From JAJPJE01 sp963848375 (GTDB lineage Bacteria; Acidobacteriota; Terriglobia; Terriglobales; Acidobacteriaceae), in contig CAWKDK010000026.1 of assembly GCA_963848375.1 (NCBI GenBank), forward strand, positions 26,689 through 90,688: a stretch of 64,000 bases of DNA, in the 5' to 3' direction. The position numbers and the translations under genes were made by a program. Shown piece by piece: positions 58,436 through 64,000 of the stretch. How positions within the stretch are numbered: the first letter of the stretch is position 1; each line of letters starts with the position of its first letter. Under the pieces are notes generated by a model that worked only from the letters and a program-made list of their open reading frames with translations, ran no database searches and was not told the DNA's origin.

Positions 58436-59347
58436 ATGAGCAAGCCTAAGGTGCTGGTCTCTCTCACGACCAATGACAACGACTATCAGCTGGAACAAGC
58501 CGCGTCGGCCGAAGAAGCCGCCAAGCGCTCCGGTCTCGAGATCCAGATCATTTACGCTGAGAATGATGCCATCAACCAGAGCCAGCAATTGCTCAAAGCC
58601 ATTCAGTCTCCCGCCGGAACACGTCCTGACGCCGTCGTATTTGAACCGGTCGGCACCGGATTGCCCCAGGTAGCCAAGGCTGCCGTTGCCGCCGGAATTG
58701 GCTGGATAATCCTGAACCGCGAAGTGGACTACCTGAACGAATTGCGCCGTACTGCGAAAGCTCCGGTTTTCGGACTTACTACCGACCATACCGAAGTCGG
58801 ACGCATCCAGGGCCGCCAGATCGGGGCCTTACTGCCGCAAGGTGGCTCGGTCCTCTACATCCAGGGTCCTTCGGGTAGCGATGCGGCACAACAACGCACC
58901 AACGGCATGTACGAAACCAAGCCTGACAATGTGCAGGTTCGCGCCATGAAGGCGCAATGGACCGAAGCCAGCGCCTACCAGGCCGTTAGTTCCTGGCTAC
59001 GTCTCTCGACCTCGCGCGATGTCACCTTTGGTGTCATCTCCGCGCAGGACGATTCCATGGCAGTGGGTGCTCGCAAGGCATTTCAGGAACAGCCTGCAAG
59101 TACAAATCGTGACAAGTGGCTCGCCTTGCCATTTATCGGATGCGATGGAATGCCCGACACTGGCCAACTCTGGGTTCGCGAGGGATCGCTTGCCGCAACT
59201 GTCATCGTTCCAGCGAACGCAGGTCAGGCGGTTGAGATGCTCGCCAACGCGCTCACCAAAGGCACGCAGCCGCCGGAGCGTACCTTGACGGTTCCGCGGT
59301 CGTATCCAGCGGTCGAAGCGCTTTCCCGAAAAGCTGTGAAGGTTTAG
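58436..59347 (+). CDS. Sugar-binding-protein-like (Peripla_BP_4 fold), no signal peptide
   Basis: 303 residues. The two-lobe periplasmic binding fold is clear: PKVLVSLTTNDNDYQLEQA, then DAVVFEPVGTGLPQVAKAA, VFGLTTDHTEVGRIQGRQIG, GSVLYIQGPSGSDAAQQRT, and LPFIGCDGMPDTGQLWVREG. It lacks any signal peptide or lipobox and no ABC permease or ATPase is nearby. It may sense a small molecule in the cytoplasm or be a domain broken off from a regulator. Distantly like RbsB. The start has no clear ribosome site. Confidence 0.75.
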   Translation: MSKPKVLVSLTTNDNDYQLEQAASAEEAAKRSGLEIQIIYAENDAINQSQQLLKAIQSPAGTRPDAVVFEPVGTGLPQVAKAAVAAGIGWIILNREVDYLNELRRTAKAPVFGLTTDHTEVGRIQGRQIGALLPQGGSVLYIQGPSGSDAAQQRTNGMYETKPDNVQVRAMKAQWTEASAYQAVSSWLRLSTSRDVTFGVISAQDDSMAVGARKAFQEQPASTNRDKWLALPFIGCDGMPDTGQLWVREGSLAATVIVPANAGQAVEMLANALTKGTQPPERTLTVPRSYPAVEALSRKAVKV

Positions 59348-59356
59348 TACGCGCTT

Positions 59357-59704
59357 TTAAAGGTAAGGGGCATCGCCGCAGTGCGCGACCGCCGAGGTGA
59401 TCGCCGCTCGTTGCATGGCGCTCAACGTAACAAACTCGAATCCATATTCGAATCCCTGCGAGCGGCGCACTTTCGCCGCAACGCGCAGCTTCGGCGCTCC
59501 TGCTTCGAGCGTCAGGTCCAGATTCACCTGTTCGCCTTCGCGCAGTTCCACCGGGATATAGGCTCCCATCCCGCTCTCGCTCAGATCGCGCGACCATCCA
59601 CGGAAAGAAACTTCCTTCCCATAACGCTGGACAAAACCGCTGAATTCAATACGGAATTCGAAACGCCCCGAAATTCTCTTTGGGTCCACCATGTCTAACG
59701 TCAT
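59357..59704 (-). CDS. PilZ domain protein
   Basis: 115 residues. A single PilZ domain: FRIEFSGFVQRYGKEVSFRG, then the WSRDLSESGMGAYIPVEL segment (the D/NxSxxG motif that contacts cyclic di-GMP) and GFEYGFEFVTLSAMQRAAI. The RxxxR motif that usually precedes it is less clear (KRISGRFEFR). It is likely a cyclic-di-GMP effector controlling motility or exopolysaccharide. It converges with the binding-protein gene, 10 bp apart. Confidence 0.85.
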   Translation of the reverse strand: MTLDMVDPKRISGRFEFRIEFSGFVQRYGKEVSFRGWSRDLSESGMGAYIPVELREGEQVNLDLTLEAGAPKLRVAAKVRRSQGFEYGFEFVTLSAMQRAAITSAVAHCGDAPYL

Positions 59705-59962
59705 TGAACCTGCCGGATCTTTGGGAGGTGAGTCACCAGCGGTTCACTCTTCCTATCTTGACTTGTTATACCATTACATCTGGGCAAGCTCTTAGCTCAA
59801 GATTCTGCTAAGATTGCGAGTTCTCAGGAATCGCCCTTCTTCCAGATTCTAGATAGTCTCAACATTGGAACTCACTTCTACTCGGGTTTGCGACTGGAAA
59901 GTTCGCTTCCGGACTCACAGCGATTACGATGAAACGTTTTAATACGCGGAGGTACCCCCCTT

Positions 59963-60427
59963 ATGGACCGAAAATACCGCCAGCACGGCTATATGGATAA
60001 AGAAAAGGAGAAGGTGGAGAAATCCAAAGGACAGGCTCCGTCTCGTCCACGATCCGAAACCTTCGGCCCCCGCGCTCTCAACATGCCCAACGCGCGTTCG
60101 GTCTCCCGCTGCGCCGAGTGCGGTAACGTTCTCCAGGATCTCGCCGCCCATCCCGACCGTTGCCCAAAATGCGGATTCACCCTGCACTCCTGCAAGCAAT
60201 GCACGCATTTCGATCCCAGCAGCCGTTTTGAATGCCGCCAGCCGGTCCCCGATCGCATCTCGCCGAAGGATGCCGTCAATACTTGTACCTTTTACTCGAT
60301 TCGCGTGATGGTCGAACGGGAAACCACCAGCAGCGGACATGTCAGCAGCCCCGGACCCAGCACTTCCGGTGGAAATAGCCGCCTCGACAATGCCCGCCGA
60401 GCCTTCGATAACCTGTTCAAGAAATAA
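59963..60427 (+). CDS. Zinc-ribbon protein with disordered termini
   Basis: 154 residues from ATG at 59963 (GGAGG about 11 bases upstream) or the ATG at 59993. A charged N-terminal region is followed by a Cys-rich core: RCAECGNVL, DRCPKCGFTL and CKQCTHFDPSSRFECRQP, then NTCTFY. Eight Cys suggest two zinc sites. The C-terminal third is Ser/Pro/Gly-rich with a short final helix. Zinc binding is predicted from the CxxC pairs; function unknown. Conserved architecture in acidobacteria is recalled, not checked. Confidence 0.7.
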   Translation: MDRKYRQHGYMDKEKEKVEKSKGQAPSRPRSETFGPRALNMPNARSVSRCAECGNVLQDLAAHPDRCPKCGFTLHSCKQCTHFDPSSRFECRQPVPDRISPKDAVNTCTFYSIRVMVERETTSSGHVSSPGPSTSGGNSRLDNARRAFDNLFKK

Positions 60428-60442
60428 TCATCGAAAAGTCTC

Positions 60443-62314
60443 TCACCCAGTCGCGCGAACTGAACAAGCTTGGGGCGTAAGCGGCACCCGCGCTCGAATC
60501 GTGGTCCCTTGCTCGATCTCAGACTCGATCGAAAGTTCTCCATTCACCAGCTTCAGACGTTCTTGCATGCTGGTTAAACCGATTCCACGGCCTCGCATCG
60601 CCACCTCCGTATCGAAGCCCAGTCCCGAATCGTGAACGTCGAGAGTGATCGTGTTGTCTACTTCGCGGAACTCCACTTTGAAATGACGAACCCCGCTGTG
60701 CTTGACGGCATTATGCAAAGCCTCCTGCAGGATGCGGAAAAGACATAAAGAAACTTCCGTCGGTATGCTCCGCAAAATGTCGTCGTGACGGAAGTCAATC
60801 TCGACTTTTTGTTTTGCGGCGAGTTCCCTGCAGAAGCCTCGCATCGCCGCAATTGGCCCCAGAATTTTCAGTTTGGACGAATATAGTTCGTGCGACAAAT
60901 CGTGTACGTCCTCCGATATCGAGGAAGTCTGCTCGCACAATTCCTCGACGCACCGCGCTATTTCTTCCGAACCAGGATTGCTCTGCTTGAGTTGCTGCAG
61001 ATCCACTTCCAGCAGCGCCAGCCTCTGGCCGATATCGTCGTGCAGCTCTCTTGCGATTCGCTCGCGCTCTGCTTCTTGTGCTCCGATCAGTCGCTGGCTC
61101 AGGGTGGAGAGGGCTTCCTCTCCAAGTTTCCGCTCGGTGATGTCCGCAACGATCCCGATCGTCCGCAACATCTTCCCATTGCTATCAAAGAAGCTGCGCG
61201 CGGTCTTCTCCAGCCAGACCACCGATCCGTCCGAACGAATCACTCGGTATCGAACTCGGCCGATCGGGTCCTCCGGGGTACAAGCAGCGGTTGCAGCAAG
61301 GACCTCTGCTTGGTCATCCGGATGCACGGTCGTCAGCATGTTCTTGCAAGTAACAATGCCCGGCGCACCCGTAAGTCCTAGAATGTCGGCGAACTTCCCC
61401 GATCGCACGATCACATCCGACGCCACGTCCCATTCGTAGGCATACATCCGTCCCGCCTCGACGGCGAGACGCAATCGTTCTTCACTCTCCCGCAATGCCG
61501 CTTCTACCTGCTTGCGCTCCGTGATGTCCACGATCAGGCCCTTAATCCCTGTCAGCTTGCCCGCGGCATCGAAAAAGGCGCTACTCAATCTCTCTACCCA
61601 TATCGTCCCGCGATCATGATGAATCATCCGGTAGCTGATTCGAATCTCGGGCTTCTCAGGCGTGATTGCTGTCAGCACGCTCTTGACCCTCTCCACGTCA
61701 TCCGGGTGAATCTTCGACCAAACCTGCTGGCCCGTGACCGGAGCCTTCTCATCTACCCCGAGAATGTGCGCGCATTCTCCGGAGCGAACTATCACATCGG
61801 TGGCAGCGTCCCACTCGTAGGCAAACGCCATTCCTGCCCGCGCTGCCAGGCGAAATCGTTCCTCGCTCTTGCGCACCACCTCGGCTGCCTGCTTCTGATC
61901 GGTCGTGTCCACACACGATCCGATGTAGCCCGCGAAAGAACCATCTTTCTTGAATCTCGGAACTCCGGTATCGAACACCCAACGGTACTCTCCGTCGTGA
62001 CGTCGCAACCGGTACTCCATCTTGAATTCTTCTCTCCGGTCAAACGCCCGTTCGTAGACACTCAAGCATCGCTGCAAATCCTCTGGGTGGACTCCGTCCG
62101 CCCATCCATTCCCCAGCTCGGATTCGAGCGATTTGCCGGTAAAGTCCAGCCAACGCCGATTGAAGTACGTGCAGTGTTTGCTGGTGTCTGCCATCCAGAC
62201 GAGCACCGGTGCGGCATTCGCCACCAATTTGAAGAGTTCTTCGCTCTCAGGCATGTTTGCGTATTCAGAATTTGTTTCGGGGGTGCGATCTTTCGGAGAC
62301 CACTCAGAACTCAC
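60443..62314 (-). CDS. Three-PAS sensor histidine kinase (HisKA_3/NarL-type partner)
   Basis: 623 residues from GTG at 62314 with GGGAGGG upstream. There are three tandem PAS/PAC domains (about 25-150, 155-280 and 285-405), each with the WxxD/HPDD pattern (GWADGVHPEDL, KIHPDDVERVKS, TVHPDDQAEV). A HisKA_3 dimerisation domain with the phospho-acceptor His in ERERIARELHDDIGQRLALL follows, then a HATPase_c domain ending VHDSGLGFD and GRGIGLTSMQERLKL. No membrane helices, so it senses a cytoplasmic signal. The HisKA_3 type usually phosphorylates a LuxR/NarL regulator; none is adjacent. Confidence 0.9.
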   Translation of the reverse strand: MSSEWSPKDRTPETNSEYANMPESEELFKLVANAAPVLVWMADTSKHCTYFNRRWLDFTGKSLESELGNGWADGVHPEDLQRCLSVYERAFDRREEFKMEYRLRRHDGEYRWVFDTGVPRFKKDGSFAGYIGSCVDTTDQKQAAEVVRKSEERFRLAARAGMAFAYEWDAATDVIVRSGECAHILGVDEKAPVTGQQVWSKIHPDDVERVKSVLTAITPEKPEIRISYRMIHHDRGTIWVERLSSAFFDAAGKLTGIKGLIVDITERKQVEAALRESEERLRLAVEAGRMYAYEWDVASDVIVRSGKFADILGLTGAPGIVTCKNMLTTVHPDDQAEVLAATAACTPEDPIGRVRYRVIRSDGSVVWLEKTARSFFDSNGKMLRTIGIVADITERKLGEEALSTLSQRLIGAQEAERERIARELHDDIGQRLALLEVDLQQLKQSNPGSEEIARCVEELCEQTSSISEDVHDLSHELYSSKLKILGPIAAMRGFCRELAAKQKVEIDFRHDDILRSIPTEVSLCLFRILQEALHNAVKHSGVRHFKVEFREVDNTITLDVHDSGLGFDTEVAMRGRGIGLTSMQERLKLVNGELSIESEIEQGTTIRARVPLTPQACSVRATG

Positions 62315-62635
62315 AGAGCCCTCCCAGCCACGGTAGAGGCTTCCTTGAAGTTAACGATTCATCGCGCTAATCGCTCTTCGCTTCAGCGCGCTAGAACAAC
62401 ACTTCTTACTGAAGACCCGTAGACGAGGCGGTGTGATCCTGGTGCTCTGCCCCACATCAGACAGCGCCATTTTACATGCATTTCAAAGGTTACAAGCTTC
62501 ACAAATCACGCTTAGGGCTCTTCAGATAAGTTCCGTTTCACAAACCGGGCTTTGGATGCGCAAAATGAGCTCTCGTTTTTGAAAGAAAAATCTTGCAGAA
62601 ATCTAAGGAGGGCACGCCAGTTAAGCCTTTCAACT
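62315..62635. other. Intergenic region
   Basis: 321 bp that contains no recognisable gene, repeat or hairpin. It is the promoter side of the kinase gene. Confidence 0.35.
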
Positions 62636-63085
62636 TTAACTACAGTTTGCGTATACCTCCTTCACGGATTGCGCCGTGATCGTGCCATATCCAACACCGG
62701 TCGTGGATCCGGAGTTGTACAGGCCGTTCGTAGTCGCACCCGATTCTTTCTCCCCAACGGCTCCTGTTATTTCCACCGTATGTCCAAGCTTATGTTTTAG
62801 CGCCTCAACATCTCCGCCGACGATCCGGTACTGCCGCACCGGAGTGGTCCCAAGCAGGACATACGTGTTACCCGTCTTGGATAAGCACCCTCGAACCGTT
62901 TGTACCGTCTGCTGCGAGTTCGAATTGTCAGCATTCGGTGTAGCCGAATTTCCTGAACCTGTACTCTGCCCAGCCAGTGCTCCGGAAACGAGAAGAAGAG
63001 CAACGTTCAAAGCGGCGACGGTTGACGAGCGTGATGGCAATGGCCGCGCCAATGGCAACAACGCGAAGGTAAAACAGCTCTTCAA
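62636..63085 (-). CDS. Secreted small protein, probably 5'-truncated
   Basis: 149 residues as read, but the first ~22 (MKSCFTFALLPLARPLPSRS) lie opposite the coding sequence of the phytase-like remnant and are probably not original. The convincing part starts near STVAALNVALLLVSGALAGQ, a signal peptide, followed by a Ser/Asn linker and a small beta domain (VRGCLSKTGNTYVLLGTTPV, then HTVEITGAVGEKESGATTNG). The pattern of a single Cys start and KLGHTVEITG is common in acidobacterial secreted proteins of unknown function. A TTG at about 63013 could also start it. Confidence 0.6.
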   Translation of the reverse strand: MKSCFTFALLPLARPLPSRSSTVAALNVALLLVSGALAGQSTGSGNSATPNADNSNSQQTVQTVRGCLSKTGNTYVLLGTTPVRQYRIVGGDVEALKHKLGHTVEITGAVGEKESGATTNGLYNSGSTTGVGYGTITAQSVKEVYANCS

Positions 63086-63443
63086 GATTGATCTCGATGG
63101 CGCCGTTGACGTCAGCGCGATGGATGGCTTGACCGCCGCAACCCACTCAGTAGCTAAGACGCTGTTCCTCGATATCGTTCAGGTGCTGACCGCGAACGGC
63201 ATTGCCGCCGGGAACATTCCTGCCAAAATGGAGGGCGTTGCCTTCGGTCCGGACGTCCGGAGCGGAAAGAAAACGATTCACACCCTCTGGATGGCCAACG
63301 ACAACGATTTCCTTCAGACAGTTCCTGATGCGACTGGGAATCTGATTCCGAATCCCAACCAGTTCTTCGTCTTCGGTTTCACTGACGCCGACCTGGCTGG
63401 CTCGAAATTCGTTCCGCAGGAGTTCCGGGAGTTCCGCTGGTAG
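63018..63443 (+). pseudogene. Truncated phytase-like/esterase-like gene (3' fragment)
   Basis: The frame from about 63018 reads DERDGNGRANGNNAKVKQLF then KIDLDGAVDVSAM, FLDIVQVL, IPAKMEGVAFGPDV and TLWMANDNDFLQ. This matches the C-terminal part of secreted phytase-like proteins (PF13449 type). About 130-140 residues remain, with no signal peptide or N-terminal beta-propeller blades. The upstream portion of the open frame (62676-63017) is antisense to the neighbouring gene and has no similarity. The fragment therefore starts at a rearrangement junction near 63010-63020 and is probably dead. Confidence 0.7.
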
Positions 63444-63502
63444 TCGTGCACAATCTGCGTGGGGCAGCCGACCTCGGCTGCCCTCCGTCGTAAACTTCTC
63501 CC

Positions 63503-63979
63503 ATGCCAGCCGAACTGATCATCGGCGTCATCTCCGATACCCACGGCCTGCTCCGCCCGGAAGCCGTCGAAGCCCTACGCGGCTCCGATCTCATCCTGCA
63601 CGCTGGAGACGTGGGCTCGCCTGAAATCCTCGAAGAACTCCGTCACATTGCACCCGTGAAGGCGGTTCGCGGAAACATCGATTCCAGTCCCTGGTGCGAG
63701 ACTCTTCCGCTGACGGAAGTAATTGAAGCCAGCGGACTCTCGCTGTACATGCTCCACGATCTGAAACAGCTCGACCTGAATCCCGCAGCCGCCGGATTCG
63801 CCGCTGTCATCTCCGGCCACTCCCACGCACCGATGAATGAAGTCCGAAACGGCGTCCTCTATTTCAATCCGGCCAGTGCCGGACCGCGCCGCTTCAAGCT
63901 TCCCATCTGTGTCGGGCGACTTCGCGTTCGCGACGGCAGCCTTTCCGGCGAAATCATCGAACTCCATCTCGACAAGTAA
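63503..63979 (+). CDS. YfcE/MJ0936-type metallophosphoesterase
   Basis: 158 residues, the usual length of the YfcE family. Metal and catalytic motifs are complete: GVISDTHG (D and H), LILHAGDVG, VRGNID (Asn), MLHD and VISGHSHAP (two His). These enzymes hydrolyse phosphodiesters such as cyclic nucleotides with manganese. Cytoplasmic; the start is followed by AELIIGVISD. It follows the phytase-like fragment by 59 bp. Confidence 0.93.
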   Translation: MPAELIIGVISDTHGLLRPEAVEALRGSDLILHAGDVGSPEILEELRHIAPVKAVRGNIDSSPWCETLPLTEVIEASGLSLYMLHDLKQLDLNPAAAGFAAVISGHSHAPMNEVRNGVLYFNPASAGPRRFKLPICVGRLRVRDGSLSGEIIELHLDK

Positions 63980-64000
63980 AGCGGCGGCGCGGACGCCCTC

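Noticed and set aside
61616..62422. 268-codon plus-strand ORF across the histidine kinase N-terminus
   Set aside because: The minus frame has three clear PAS domains; the plus frame has none.
62676..63017. 5' half of the 255-codon plus-strand ORF as part of the phytase-like protein
   Set aside because: This part is antisense to the small secreted protein and has Pro/Thr/Cys-rich shadow-like translation; only the 3' part matches the family.
1..64000. CRISPR array, insertion sequence or prophage
   Set aside because: No regularly spaced direct repeats, transposase, integrase or phage structural genes were seen on either strand.

Overview
The window looks like a chromosomal piece of an Acidobacteriota genome (Terriglobia/Acidobacteriales type). 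The basis is moderate-to-high GC, Oar-like TonB-dependent receptors with an N-terminal carboxypeptidase-regulatory domain, CRTAC1-type FG-GAP/ASPIC-UnbV proteins next to TPR proteins, VWFA-related secreted proteins, a DUF2934 protein, and secreted GH9/GH30/GH94/GH105 carbohydrate enzymes. No plasmid, phage, IS element or CRISPR signal was seen.

Region 1-18 kb is a carbohydrate-use neighbourhood. It holds a sodium:solute symporter (minus), a secreted GH9 endoglucanase (minus), a GH94 cellobiose-phosphorylase-like enzyme followed by a YghZ-type aldo/keto reductase (plus), then a minus-strand series: GH30 glucanase, Oar-like TonB receptor, TPR protein and CRTAC1/ASPIC protein. A plausible flow is outer-membrane capture (receptor, with TPR and FG-GAP partners), endoglucanase cleavage, symport, and phosphorolysis of cellobiose. 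Region 18-24.7 kb carries RlpA, a HIT protein, a scar containing remnants of a second HIT gene and a second ASPIC domain, a second CRTAC1 protein, and a GH105 hydrolase. Region 24.7-31.7 kb has a basic Gly/Arg-rich protein fused to a receiver-like domain, small secreted proteins, and a cytochrome c maturation cluster (ccmF-ccmH-small coiled-coil protein-carboxypeptidase-regulatory protein). Region 32-41 kb holds two convergent response regulators, a DUF2934 protein, a coiled-coil porin, and a divergent pair of paralogous Ig-like lipoproteins with a smaller Ig-like lipoprotein between them. Region 41.6-64 kb contains a second Oar-like receptor, a secreted amidohydrolase, a nuclease, two tandem MacB-type permeases, an ABC-F ATPase, an OGFr-like protein, tRNA-Glu, a VWFA protein, a bactofilin, a creatininase-family protein, a PilZ protein, a three-PAS histidine kinase, a junction of two truncated genes, and a YfcE-type phosphoesterase.

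A striking whole-window feature is that seven genes are interrupted by frameshifts. I can place thirteen shift points, and every one is repaired by removing a single base; none needs an added base. This points to insertion-biased sequencing error rather than real gene decay. The features below give the repaired gene spans.
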